29,498 bases of DNA from positions 42,501 through 71,998 of the forward strand of contig JAHBMJ010005275.1 in NCBI GenBank assembly GCA_018398765.1, written 5' to 3'. A program made the translations under genes and the position numbers. The notes under the pieces are model-generated. The model had not been told where the DNA came from. It did not search any database and saw nothing but the letters and a program-made list of their open reading frames with translations. Every line of letters begins with the position of its first letter. Positions within the stretch are counted from its first letter, which is position 1. The stretch is from Chromera velia. Lineage: Eukaryota > Sar > Chromeraceae. This document shows positions 1 through 11,235 of this stretch, piece by piece.

Positions 1-19
1 TTTTCTTCATGAAGACAGA

Positions 20-90
20 GAGACAGACAGACACACAGACATACAGACAGACAGACAGACAGACAGGCAGGCAGGCGGGCAGGCAGGAAA
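20..90. repeat. GACA/GGCA tetranucleotide repeat
   Basis: A run of ACAG units changes into GGCA units. It is a simple microsatellite at the window edge and probably lies in an intron or flank of the minus-strand coiled-coil gene. Reading frames through it are repeat artefacts. Confidence 0.85.
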
Positions 91-331
91 AAAGGCAAGC
101 AGACTGGAACAGACAGTCAGACAGAGGGATTGGTAGATAGACAAATTGACAGATAGACGCAGAACATGAAGGAAAAGCGGTCTGAAGACAAAACCTGATG
201 AGGCAGAAGCGATAAAACGAAGGGGGTTCCGAGGGGAAGCAAGGCAAAAACACAAGTTGCACAGAAAGTCGGCATCGGGTGAAGAAAGGACAGAAGGAAT
301 GCAGAAAAGGAACGAAGGAAAGAAAGCTGAC

Positions 332-529
332 GGACGCCATCTGCAGGATCGACAGGGAGATTTCCAGATCGGCGACCCTGTCTTTCAGTTTTCGGTTCTC
401 GTCTTTCAGTTTCGACACCTTTTCTCTCACGAAGTCAAGCAACGGCCTCCCCTCTCCCTCTGTCCTTGCAAAAGTGTACCTGAACGAACGAACAAGAAAA
501 ACCGGTGGATGAGATACGCTCAGCCTTAC

Positions 530-627
<98 letters not shown>

Positions 628-1105
628 AATTGTACTAACACACGTGATCGCAATGACACCATTGGACGTCATGCCAGCAAGAAAGACCACAACAAAAAAA
701 AAAAACGAAAGCAATGAGATGACGCATCAGCTTTTCGTTGGCCGCTTTGAGGTGGAATTACTACAGAAATGAATATTTTGATTGCGTTCGTCCACTCAGT
801 CAGCCAATCCGCTGTCTAACTACATGCATACTTCGATCCATCAAATCTCCGCCCCACCGGTAGTCCTCAAGAAGGAGCGTGTCGTACTCTGCGTCCTCGT
901 CCTCCCCTCCCTTCATATCGGTCTCCTTCACGTTGGCGTTCAGAGCTTCGAGCGCGGTCTCGTCACGCGCCTCCTCCCCTCCCGTTGCATTCGCTGCGGC
1001 CTTTTCGGTGTCTACCCCTGGGGGTGCGGTTGCATTCTTCTGTCCGGAGGGCGCACGGGGCCCCGGAATGGCGGGGTCCTCCGATGGACTGAAGTAGTCA
1101 ATCAT
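332..1105 (-). CDS. Partial gene, acidic N-terminus joined to a coiled coil
   Basis: I do not recognise the family. Exon A runs 1105 to 858. It starts at an ATG (reading MIDYFSPSEDP) after an in-frame stop, gives about 82 acidic, low-complexity residues, and ends in the phase-2 donor CCG|GTGGGG. Exon B starts at 479 after the acceptor TTCGTTCAG and also needs phase 2, so the frame is kept and the junction codon becomes CGG (Arg). Exon B encodes a clear heptad-type coiled coil (VREKVSKLKDENRKLKDR, then VADLEISL). The 378-base intron contains the CT/CA microsatellite. The 3' end of exon B is uncertain: GT donors lie near 326-337, after which the sequence becomes pyrimidine-rich and unlike coding DNA, and further exons probably lie outside the window. 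The start could also be internal if an upstream exon exists. The matching phase and the heptads are the evidence; no function is inferred beyond a coiled-coil protein. Confidence 0.5.
531..624. repeat. (CT)n(CA)n microsatellite
   Basis: About 17 CT units run directly into about 28 CA units. It lies in the predicted intron 480-857 of the minus-strand coiled-coil gene. All frames across it read as dipeptide repeats and are not genes. Confidence 0.95.
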
Positions 1106-1842
1106 GATCTGCTTTTTTTCGATCTGCTTTTCGGCCAATCAGTTGATGGGCTGTTGTGTTTACACTTGTCGTGTATTTCTTACTACGGATCCAATTGATG
1201 CAACTCAGAAAACTTCTCTGAGTGCTTTGAAGGCCGCAGTGCAGACACGATCAGATCAACAGGCCAGGGGTGTCAGATACTGTTTTGCAAGATGCAGGGG
1301 TTGATTGATCGAGGCCCACAGCCGTGCAATGACGTGTAGGTGGACGGAGGCCCGCAACAACAAGCTGATCTGGCAACCGTTGTGCCTCGATCCCTCAATG
1401 TGCTTGAGAATTCACAGTGATGGATCCAGCGAAGTGGCTGCTGACAACATTTAACGACGAAGCTGAGGCAGCACTCCCAAATTGGCGATGCACTGATCAA
1501 GTCTGAGAGTACGTCTGCCCCGCGGTCTATGATCGAGGACCGTGTGTATGTGCATCAATCTGTCAGTCATACACAATTTAACGCATATATATATATATAT
1601 ATATATATATGTCTATTAAATTTTTAGATACAGATCGATATATGATTCAACGTGTCATCGCACTGCGGCAAGCTCCAACATGAATGCCTTGTAGGAGCCA
1701 GAGAATCTCTTATCGCCTCTCCGGGCGTGTATTAGTCTGGTATGCATAGGTTCAGTTCGTATTTCCGTCAATCCTAGTTGCTCTGCATAGGCACCCCGCG
1801 TGGTCCCTATGCCTGCTCCTAGAACTGCCATAAAAATCCCTT
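1106..1842. other. No gene seen; includes an (AT)n tract
   Basis: This is the 5' flank of the minus-strand coiled-coil gene. No frame shows coding character or paired splice sites. An AT dinucleotide run occupies about 1585-1610. No TATA element could be assigned with confidence. Confidence 0.5.
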
Positions 1843-1914
1843 CCTTTTGACAGACTAGGCTAGATCCGCCCCTCATACACGGGGACGCGGCATGCATAAC
1901 AAAAACCTCAATCA
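1843..1914 (+). repeat. 72-bp dispersed repeat, copy 1
   Basis: The segment starting CCTTTTGACAGACTAGGC and ending AAAAACCTCAATCA recurs at 8340-8411 in the same orientation, with identical length and only a few mostly transition differences. No terminal repeats or coding capacity are visible. It may be a fragment of a larger repeat family that also contributed to the region around the LINE relic. Confidence 0.8.
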
Positions 1915-2205
1915 CTTCCTGCGACATGTGCTGAGGTCCCTGCATGTCTGGGACCTCGCACTCTTAATCACTCCCTACCTTGCTGGATGTGTTCGCGTGA
2001 TCTATCGATTCGATGTGAAGGTGGGATGCAAAAATTGAGACTGATCAACACTTCCTCCACTGATCTTCCCTTCTCCCGCTTTTCTTTTCCTTTTCTGTTC
2101 TTTGTGTTAATACCAAATATTTTAAAGAATTCCCTTCTCTTCAACAGTGTTACTTCTTTCTTTCCTTCTTCATGCAATGGGTCTCTTCAACGTGGGTCAC
2201 CAACT

Positions 2206-2366
2206 CCCGGAGAGTTCAGGGCCGAAAACCTAAAATCGGAGTATGTTTTGTAGAGTATGTCATTCTGGAGAGTTCATAAAAGCTGAAAAGACCTAAAAAT
2301 GGAGAGTGATCACCATCATTGGTGTATCATGGCCCCATGACCTAAATACGGAGTATGTTAGAGTAC
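2206..2366 (+). repeat. Degenerate direct repeat with CGGAGTATGTT core
   Basis: ACCTAAAATCGGAGTATGTT (about 2230-2249) is followed about 110 bases later by ACCTAAATACGGAGTATGTT; both copies precede TAGAGTA. GGAGAGTTCA also occurs twice, near 2209 and 2268. Nothing coding is seen. It appears to be the edge of a decayed repeat. Confidence 0.55.
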
Positions 2367-2417
2367 CCCCCTGACACTCAAGGCTACTTAAAATTTTGTG
2401 CTACTCAAAAATCTATT

Positions 2418-2590
2418 CTTGAAAGGCTGCGCCGCAGGCGCAGCCTATGTCTTGAAAAACAGTGCCGCAAGCGCGGCCTATATCTTGAAAAACCGTACCG
2501 CAAGCGCGGCCTATGTTTTGAAAAGCTGTGCCGCAAGCACAGCCTATGTCTTGAAAAGCCACGCTGCATGAAAGGCTTATATCTTGAAAA
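2418..2590 (+). repeat. 33-bp tandem repeat, each unit able to form a hairpin
   Basis: Five units of exactly 33 bp begin CTTGAAA at 2418, 2451, 2484, 2517 and 2550. Each has a GC-rich core. Unit 1 has the perfect arms GGCTGCGCC and GGCGCAGCC; unit 4 has GCTGTGC and GCACAGC, so both arms changed together. Units 2, 3 and 5 pair less well. The period is a multiple of three, so both strands stay open, but I see no start, splice or codon evidence for a protein. The motif CTCAAAAATCT precedes the array at 2404 and recurs at 3299 and 3330, suggesting the array belongs to a dispersed element. Confidence 0.85.
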
Positions 2591-3639
2591 AAAATATTAC
2601 ATATAGAGGAAAATGAGTTGCTAGCAGGGAGGAAAGCCGAAGGAGGAATAAATGACTTTCTGGATACGTATACAAATTCTGTCAGGAGCACTTCGTCTGG
2701 CGTGGGGGCCCACTCAGTGCTCCTCTCTGCATAAAAGTCAAACACGACTACGCGTTTCACCTCTTCTAATGGCGACCCTCCTTCAGTGACCCCCAAACTT
2801 CTTGTACGCAGCTCCTCTTTTACTTCCTCTCTCATCAAGCCATCTATGCCTGCTTCTGTCAGCACTCTTCTTCTCTGAGCAAGGCGATTTTTTATTTTCT
2901 GATATGTGCCCTGAGAAGCAAAAACTTTGCTCCTTCATGTTTGGAGGAGGTCAACACAAAGAAGGAATGAAAGAGAAAGAGGGTGGAACACTCCTCCTTT
3001 TTTTCTGAATTTTGTACACGTGACCTAGCACGTGACACACCTGAACAACACGTGATACCCGCCTTGCATGACTCGCAGCCGCGACTGCGCTGCCCTCTGA
3101 GATATTGCGCAGTTGGCAATGCCCTCTGAGCCTACACGTCATTGCCGGGGCTCCATGAATAGGCCCCAAGAAAAACGCCGTGCAGAAACTTCGGAAGCAT
3201 GCCGAGGCTGTGGTTTCTAGGGCCGCGCAGTGCTCCATAAAGGCAGTATATCGCATTGTACGTGAGATAAATTTTGGTGGCACGAAATGGTGCCGCTGCT
3301 CAAAAATCTTAAGTTAAAATTAAGTGTCGCTCAAAAATCTAATCTTGAAAAATATTTTTAAGAGCAGTTTGGAGTGTCGGGGGTGTGTGTCAGAGATACA
3401 CACCATGAGTTGTTGACCCACGCTCTTCAACCTTATACTTTTTCTCTACAAAATTTAATTATACTCAATTTTTTCTTGATCTCCTCTAGGGGGCCACACT
3501 TGGTCTCATATATAAATTCTACCCCAATTTTGGTTATCTTGAATAGGAACCTAAATGATTGATATACATAAACGGCTGAAACTACTAGATAAAGCATATC
3601 ATGCTAAATTATGTTAGGTGGTTTATATCTCTGCAATCA
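2591..3639. other. No gene supported; repeat-like DNA
   Basis: No frame has splice-flanked coding character. CTCAAAAATCT occurs at 3299 and 3330, the second copy extending to CTAATCTTGAAAAA, which resembles the start of the hairpin array at 2404-2424. This links 2404-3350 as one possible repeat-bounded block. Confidence 0.4.
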
Positions 3640-3773
3640 TGATGTTGGGCTATATTGTGGTGTCTCAAAGTTGAACGATGTTATGTCGCCAGGTTTTGTT
3701 GGGCATTGGGCTGTGTTGGGCCTGTTGGGCGGTGCTCAACAGTACAAATGGCCCAACAGTAGCCCAACATCAC
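3640..3773. repeat. Short inverted-repeat element with TGTTGGGC motifs
   Basis: TGATGTTGGGCTA at the left end is the reverse complement of TAGCCCAACATCA at the right end. Several further GTTGGGC copies lie inside on one side and GCCCAAC copies on the other. The whole could fold into a long imperfect hairpin, as a MITE-like element might. There is no coding sequence. A target-site duplication is not obvious. Confidence 0.65.
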
Positions 3774-4183
3774 TTTAAAGTACACAACAGATATTGTAGA
3801 GCTTTTTAGACCACTGGCTTGCTTGTACTAATATAAGTACTGTAGAAGAAGTTGCTCTCTGAACTGCAACTGAAATCGTTTTCCACCATTGGACCAGGTC
3901 CGCCATTCTCTGTCTTGCTGCCTGGTCAACACCCTCTACCAACCTCCCATTTGACTACATGTCGCATCATTTCTTTCATAAAGCGCATTGTCTCTTTCTT
4001 TAGTCTCCCAAACGTCTCAAACACCAGAGGTACGAACGTGATCCCCACGGGTCTGCAAACTTCATCATAATGGAAGTGTTTATTGTTCTCCTTCTTCAAT
4101 GCTGCTGCCCCTGCTTTCTTTGAGTTTCATTGCAGTTGGGCCCCAGTTTAGATCGGGTGAATCAATGTAACATCTCCCACCAC

Positions 4184-6460
4184 TCAGTCTGAATTTCCAT
4201 TTGGCAAACTTACAAATAGGTCGGGCCGCTTGTCTCTCTCTTCTGCCAATGGTCCATCCAGTGCGAGACCTAAGGTACTAAACATTGTTTCCCCCCCCAC
4301 TATGCAGTATTTTACCCCTGTCATGAGCTTAAAAAAGGCTGCTCCCACCATCTGATGACATCTCCATAACCCATCCCCCCATAGGACATTTACCTTCGTG
4401 TACCCCTTAGACATCACTCCTTGCTCCACATCCGCAAATAGGTTGTCTGACAATCTGTGGAATCGGTAGCCCGAGTCGAAGCCTGAGTGCCGAACGAAAA
4501 ATCAGAGGGTGCATCTTGTGATTTACATCACATGGAATGGCCCCTATCCATGCACTTGCTCCATTGAATTTCCTCAAACACCCTTTGATAAGGAATCTCT
4601 CCAAGAAATCGTTTTTTTATTACCGCTTATACCGTATCAAACAGCCTCCCCTGCATTCTTTTTACACTTTCTTTTCTCTATACCTCAGAGTCTGTATTTA
4701 TTTGCCACTCTTTGTAGAAGACAAACCTGGCCGGTGCTGCTTCTACTGCCTTACCATCGTTCAGATTCGTTCTTCAACCGGGAGAATGCTGTTTCAGCTT
4801 GTCATGCCCAAGCTTGACGTGACACCTTCTGCCACAGCAAATCTCTTCAGCGTTGTTTCCATACCCTTGCTCTAACAGCCGTTTCAAAACGTCTGCCAAA
4901 TATGACACAAAACACCCCATAATGGCACTTATCTATAGCATACTGTACTGCATGATGCCCAACCCCCTTTGCGCAATGGGAAGCGTTGCCTAGAGGGTAT
5001 GTTACACTGTCCACTCCCTATGCCCAATGCCCATTCCCTTCCTGAATGCGGAAAGAAGTGTGTCGTCTGTGTCGTCTGCTTCTGCCCATACCATAATTGT
5101 GGGAATAGCATCTCCCATCAGCAGCAAGAAGCTCACCTTAATTGGGGAACACAGAATATCGAAAAAGAAGCCAACTTCCCTGCAGGTCTTTATATTCTGC
5201 CACCTTCTCTAGAAGCTCCACTGCATCCTTAATTCTTCACTTTTTCAAAGCGTTGCAGCTCGAACTCGTGTGTTCTTATCCCCCCCTCTCCCAGCGTGAA
5301 TCCCTCTCTCAACAATTCCAAACCGTTTGGAGGATTCTCTGGGCACTGCCACCTGCCAGTATTGCTCTCTCCATACTTTTTTGCCCAGTCCGGTGAGAAT
5401 GCGAGACTCTTCCCTTTCCCTAGGTTGAGCGTCAGGTTAAACGTTGCAAACTCCCTCACCACTGCCTCCCATACCTTTTTCAGTCCTCTCGCTGGAAAAA
5501 TGAGTCCAACGTCGTCTATGAAAGCCCCAATCATTGTACTCTGTCTTAGGTGCTGTTGTTGGAACATCTCTGCAAGCCTGTCCAAAACCGGCTTCAAGCT
5601 AATGCAGAATAATGCTGGGCCTATTATGTCCTCTTGCTGCACTTCCTCTTCCAACATAATCACTCTTATCTCTCCAGAATCTGTCTGAAAGAACGTTAGA
5701 GCTGCTTGCCCATAAAAGAACATCAAGAATGTATAAAGTTCCAGAAAGTGCTCTAAAACCTTGTCCATGATCTTTTGTCAGTCTGCTGTGTTAAAAGCGT
5801 TCTGGGCGTCTAGTCGGAGGAAGATGGCCGACTTATCTATCTGGAGGGCCGTTCTCATCGTATAATAGAGGCGAGCACATCTATCTTATGTTCACACTGC
5901 ATATTGGCACACTCCCAAATGTTTTTCTATCCTCTCACCATGCTTTTGCAAGACCACCCTTAAAATCCATCTCCTCACTGCGTCTCCTACAGTGATAGGT
6001 CGTATCTTTGTTCCATCTTTGTTCTTCCACAACGCAAAACATTGTCTGCACACCAACAAATCGAGGACCTTTAGAGAAACCTGTCTTGCAATGAGGTCCT
6101 GTCCCCATGTTAGAACCGCAGCCTGCTTGCGGCCTATGGCCCTAGTCCCAATGGCATCTGGAGCGATCTAGAAGAAGGAAAAAACGAAGATGTTCATATC
6201 TCCACCCTGTGATCCTTTGGGCTGAGCCCCTTGCGGCCCCTTGGTGCGGTTCTGAGAGCATTTAGAAGGCAATCCGCCCTGATTTCAAGTGGTAGCATCA
6301 CATATGAATGCCTGGACATTTGAAATGGGGTTCGCTTTAGCGGGTACATCTCTCTAAGTTTTTGGAAAGTTTGTGCATCCGCTGGGGCTACTCCGAACAA
6401 AGAGAGCCGTGAAGCTGCCTTTGAAAGCGCTTCTGGCTGAATGAGCGTCTCCACGCTAGG
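4184..6460 (-). pseudogene. Decayed LINE-like non-LTR reverse transcriptase
   Basis: Minus-strand fragments in shifting frames align in order with the RT of non-LTR retrotransposons. 6454-6194 reads LLNALRTAPRGRKG, like the usual ALRSAPRG block before the palm. About 6170-5890 reads LWKNKDGTKIRPITVGDA and later ALQIDKSAIFLRLDAQNAFN (the KxRPI and D-x-x-x-AFN blocks). 5768-5229 holds EEVQQEDIIGPALF (normally QQGDPLGP) and IGAFIDDVGL (the Y/F-x-DD catalytic pair), then LTLNLGKGKS. Lower coordinates read LPIAQRGLGIM and GASAWIGAIP...SALRLRLGLP, the conserved C-terminal part of this RT group, ending near a KRPDLFV motif at about 4200. Stop codons (for example near 5895 and 5775) and frameshifts interrupt it, so it is inactive. 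The Gly-to-Glu change in QQGD is a further sign of decay. I see no integrase, protease or LTR. Confidence 0.85.
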
Positions 6461-8157
6461 TTTCCATGGCCGTTTCTTTCAGTTCTAGCCTTCAGTTCCC
6501 TCTCTCTCCTCTTTGCTTATTGATTTTCCGCTCCGTTCCTCCTTACCCTTAGATGTTTAAATCTCTCTTTTCTTCTCTGCTTTTAAAACACTATATCTGC
6601 TCGAAGCCCCTCCACTAAGCCCCCAAAATCCCTTTTCCAAAAAGTAGAGATTCTTGCCATAGTGTCTTAAAGTTTGTCTGAATGTGCCCTCCCCTTCACC
6701 CCCCTTGTTCCTACTCTCCAAAACAGGCTCGGAAAATATACAATCGCTTTGGAAGCTCTGGCTGAAACTACTGCATCCACGCCTCTTGACATCTCAACAA
6801 GCTTTGCAAATATCTGCGCCCACTTTGTATGGAATTTTGCTGGCAAATTTTGAATGTGCGGTGGGTTAGGATACTCAGATCGTCCTGCGCGTCTCGGGCA
6901 AGGTCTACGCTATCCCAAAAGGCCCACCCCACTTGAAGTTCCCATATTTCTATAGGGGCTGTTTACCTCCCCGTCTGCTGTCTGTTCTCCACTCTCTTCT
7001 CCTCCATCCTCCTGTTTTTCTGACGTTTCTGCATCTTCTTGTCTGGCATCCTCTGACGGTGACCCAGAGAGCGCGGACTGCCGCTCTTCCTGGGGCCCCC
7101 TCTCCTGTAGGTTTCGCTCTCCTCCTTTGGCTTTCTCTTCGGAATCCTCCCCCTCCTCGTATAACGACTTTTCATCTCCATCAATTCTTTCCACTGGTTC
7201 CCCTGCTTCTTCCTCTATTTCTGGCTGCCCCTTATTTCCGTTCCTGCTGTGATCTGTCATTCTTCCTATGACTGTAGACATGGTTCCTTCTTTTGTAAAA
7301 GCACTTGGTGGGAAAACCTCCCCTGCGACCGTTTCAGAATATTCTGTCCTTGCTGTTGGCTTCTCACTCCTGATCACTGGGCAGGCCGCAGTGGCCACTG
7401 TCAATACTGGTGCTCCCTATCCAAGCACTGCTTACCCATGCTCTGCTCTACATCCCCCGCCCTATTTTGCACAGTCTATACTTCTCCCCGCTCTGCTTCC
7501 TTATTGTTTTCTGTCTGGCTTGGCTTCAAGTTGTTCCTTTTTTCCCAGGCTGTGGACCCTCCGCCGCTTTGAAGCTGTCTCTCCACCCTGGAGAGGTGCG
7601 GTAGCTGTATAATCGCCGGATGTTGGGGTTTCTTTGTTGCAGTAGCTACACCTACTCTTATATCCTCCCCTTCCTATGCTCCCCCCGCCGGGTCTGCGAG
7701 TCTGTATGATGGAAGCATCACTTCAGGAATAGGAATCAATGTGAACCCCCCGCCCTTCGTATGCCCTTCATGCTGGCACTAGGGGCTGAACTCAAAGCTG
7801 AACTAGAGGCTAAACTGGAAGCAGTGCTGTTTGCTTGCAAGTGCGGCCAAGTTATCGAATTCAGGTCTCTTCCTCCCCCTTCTGTCTCCTCTTCACTGCC
7901 GTTCTCGGCCGCGGTGGTCTGTAGTTCTGGGAGCTTGTCTTTTCCTCTTGTCGGCATGTTTCTATTGTAAGCGTGCATGGCCAGCCTTGTGAACCGTCTC
8001 GTTGCTTTCCGTTGTGATTGATTCTTTGTATACAAAGAAAAAGGAAAAAAAAAAAAGAAAAGGGGGCAAGCGCATGAAAGGAAAAGAAGAAAAGAAGGTT
8101 GAGAAAATAAGGGGCAAATTAATGGGGAGGTCTCTTTGAAGTTGTTTTCCACCGTCA
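6461..8157 (-). other. Probable 5' region of the LINE-like relic
   Basis: Two minus-strand open stretches have biased composition but no recognised domain. At 7404-6910 the protein is very acidic and Glu/Gly-rich. At 7957-7736 a possible start reads MPTRGKDKLPELQTT, followed by Glu- and Ser-rich sequence. They lie upstream of, and in the same direction as, the RT remains, so they may be the element's N-terminal or first-ORF region. This is position-based inference; they could be unrelated spurious frames. Confidence 0.35.
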
Positions 8158-8339
8158 AAGGGTAGCCTTTGCCAAGGGAACAAACTTTTAGAAAGTTTTT
8201 GCCCTAGGTTTTTGCCCTGCCTCTCCCCTCTTTTCGTTGTTCTCCGAGTCCTATTCTACCACCGCTTAAGAAATACGTCGCAGTAAAAGTGATCAATGAG
8301 CACTGTTCCTAGATTCAGAACAGACGGGACGAACCGGAA

Positions 8340-8411
8340 CCTTTTGACAGACTAGGCTAGATCCGCTCCTCATATACGGAAACGTGGCATACATAACAAA
8401 AACCTCAATCA
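8340..8411 (+). repeat. 72-bp dispersed repeat, copy 2
   Basis: Near-identical to 1843-1914 and in the same orientation. It lies just beyond the upstream side of the decayed RT block. Homology stops abruptly after CCTCAATCA in both copies. Confidence 0.8.
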
Positions 8412-8885
8412 TCTTTGCTTTCCATCCCTCCCACAATGCTCAGCACGCCAGCTGTGCATGTGCCTTTACTTTTTGGCTTGTCTTCTCCCTTCTTTCCGTC
8501 CTTCTCTTCTCCTTCATCAGAGATTCTCCTTTAAACTCTGTTCTCATTTCTTTTGGCCTAGTCAGTGGGATAATCGATGCAGAGAGTCAAAGTGCCAGAG
8601 TATGGCTTCTTCGAATCTCTGCTGTTGTAATCGCCCCTACTTACATCGTCTGTTGGCTCCAGAAAGTCAGCATGAAGATGAGAAACAGAAAACCCCTTCT
8701 CCATCCCCCCATCTACCCTATTCCCCTTCCTCACCCTCTTCCTAGCCCTCTTCTTATTTCTATTTGTCTTTCTCTTACCCTTACTTTTATTCTCTCTTTC
8801 ATCTCCTAAGAGAATGCATGTTTTAATTCTCTTTTTTCAACATAGTTAACTGAAATGCTCCTGGGGAGTATGCCGTGGCCGCCCC

Positions 8886-9020
8886 CTAAAAGTTCATGAA
8901 CTGTTGAATTTCGTTGGCCGGCTCCGCCGGCGGCCACGGTATCTGATTGGTTGACGTCCGTTGGCTGGCTTCGCCGGCGGCTATGCATGGTCTATTGCAA
9001 CCTAGCTCATAAACTTTTGG
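8886..9020. repeat. Inverted-repeat-bounded element with two GC hairpins
   Basis: CTAAAAGTTCATGAAC at the left is an imperfect inverse of GCTCATAAACTTTTGG at the right. Inside are two related units about 52 bp apart, GTTGGCCGGCTCCGCCGGC and GTTGGCTGGCTTCGCCGGC, each with a GC-rich stem around a short loop. Size and structure suggest a MITE-like or structured non-coding element. Confidence 0.6.
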
Positions 9021-10021
9021 CGTACATATACTTAAGCTTGGAGGGGCACTATCCGTGATGATTAAGGGTTTTTTCATGTATGCTATGTCCCCATATATGA
9101 GAGACCGATCTAACCTAGTTTATCAATTTGTTCCATCCTAAAACTACCAGCGATAAAAATGATTGCAATGAAAATAAGTGCAACTTTGATCACTTTGATA
9201 TAGTTGATCAATCGTTGGACAAAGAGAGAGAAAAGAGACAGAGGGGATGCAGGGCAGAACCTTCGAGACACTTCAGTTCTTTCATTGAAAAAAGGCTACC
9301 CTTTTAATCAGAAAGACCTTAATTATGCAGAGGTACATCCCGCACGTCTTTTACCCCTTCAAAGAACTCTTACTTTAAACACCCTATCAAAACTCTTTCT
9401 TTAAACTCAGTTCCCCAAACTTTTCTGATTTATTTGCTTACGCTTTTACCCATCCCTCTTTTTTCTTCTCATTTTCTTCTCGCATTGCCAAAGAAATTCC
9501 TTCAGTTTGTGCCCTCCCGGTCAAAAGACCCGGAGAACGCGGCCACTTCCCTCCCGAGCAGACCCTCGGGCTGGAAGGGGCCCCTTGTGCCCCTCCTGCT
9601 GTGGATGGAGGACAGAAGGTTTGCACATACCGTCGGCCGGGGGCCACGGCATGATAGTTTAGCATAGCTGGTGTCCACGAGGCCCGACCGGGTCAATCAA
9701 TACTAAGGCATGTAGCGCGGGGTGCATGCATGCATGCATGGGGACGCATGCATCGATCCACGTGCCTCGCCCGGGGATCGAATTGAATCCAATCCGCCGC
9801 CCGGCGCTGCATGCAATACGTACGTCGATACTCGATCGGTATACCTTCACTTGGCGTCACTTCTTCAGTGAAAGAAGAAACCGAAACCTCGCTGTACCTC
9901 ATTCGCAGTGATCAAAAGCTTGAATCAACCTACATGGTCGTGAAGGTTGAAAAAAGGTAGACGGTCAAGTCAGATCTTCATGCCGATCTTTTGAGCTAGC
10001 ATTTTAATTCCGCGGGGGACG
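9021..10021. other. No gene seen; 5' flank of the large plus-strand gene
   Basis: Nothing coding is supported. TGCATGCATGCATGCATG at about 9724-9741 and a nearby GCATGCAT form a motif cluster about 280 bases upstream of the proposed ATG at 10022. These match the TGCATGC core bound by several ApiAP2 factors and could be regulatory. No TATA element is clear. Confidence 0.45.
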
Positions 10022-11176
10022 ATGTCGTCTTCGGAGGAGCGCTGGAACCTCTTCATGAGGCGGGTGGACGGGGCAAAGACGTACGCAAGTGCCATCGGCA
10101 TTCTGGCCCAGAACCCGAACCTTCAGAGACTCTCGTGTGTCACACTGCACGACGTGGACACTTTTCCTCCGGTAAGGGTGCATGGCTGCGTGACTGTGTG
10201 AAGTGCCGTCTCTTCCTTTAAAAAACGAAAATTGATACCCACTGCCTTTTCCTCTCCCTTGCAGGAAGTGGACATTTTTATTCATCTGCTGAAGCAAATG
10301 AAACGGCAGCTGCGTTTGCGCCTGGAGGTGGAGGGCTGTCCCGAGGCGAGACGCCGTCTCCTCTCCTTTTGGGAAGCCGACGTGGAGACGGACCTGGACG
10401 GCCGCACTCTTTGTGGGTGTGGGCAGTACACAGAGGGAGACGTGGGTGATTTGGACAGAAGCATGGGGGAGGACGAGGATCGCCCAGAGCTGTCCAGTCT
10501 GAAGACAGAGCCCTGGGGGAGAGTCATCTCCAAAGAGGTGGACCTCCGTCTCACAGGTGCGATCTCGAACGCCTCCTCAGAAATCCCCCCCCAAACCCAA
10601 GCCCAGGCACCAGGCCGCCCTGTGTATGTGCAGCAGCAGCAGGGGCCAGGCGGGGGTTCGGTGGCCCTTGTGGCGGTTCTGGCCAACAACCAGGAGCAGG
10701 TCCGCAGGTAGTGGTATTTTTTTGATATTTGTTTGGTGTTTTTTGGGTATTTTTGGTGGCCCTTGTGGCGGTTCTGGCCAACAACCAGGAGCAGGTCGGC
10801 AGGCAGGCAGTGAAGGGGGGGGGAGGAGAACCTTTTGTTTGCAAATATATTTTTTATTCAAGGTGGGCGGATCTGTGATCACAGAAGGCTTTGGTACAAC
10901 AATGAGACGAATGAAAGTCTTGCCCATATAGTGTTGTCAAATTTCGAGTGGGTCAGAGCAGCCAGAGAAGAGAAGAGAAGAGAAGAGAAGAGAAAAAGAC
11001 GGCGTCTGACAGTCACTGCGTAGAGGAAGAGCGGAGAGGCCCTGGCGACAGCTGCGGTCTAAGCGCGAGGGAGGGCATGAGGAGGATCGAGGGGGGATGC
11101 TGGATTGATGCGGACAACGGTCGCATACCATGCACTAGAGAATGCGCATGAAGCTTTGAAGGAGTACGACGAATCG

Positions 11177-11235
<59 letters not shown>

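Noticed and set aside
257-772. A plus-strand reading frame of 171 residues
   Set aside because: It runs antisense to the coiled-coil exon and through the CT/CA microsatellite; its composition is repeat-driven.
2355-2606. Plus-strand frame with RKRGLYLEK-type repeats
   Set aside because: The repeat period of 33 keeps the frame open. Paired hairpin arms explain the conservation better, and no splice or start signals are seen.
8384-8809. Plus-strand hydrophobic frame of 141 residues
   Set aside because: It begins within the dispersed repeat and is pyrimidine-rich low complexity; no splice signals or known domain.
11105-11178. Possible exon VAYHALENAHEALKEYDESR before the GT tract
   Set aside because: Its donor is phase 2. 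Joining to 11249 gives a stop within about 11 codons. It fits only the later acceptor at 11334, which would drop a coding-like stretch.
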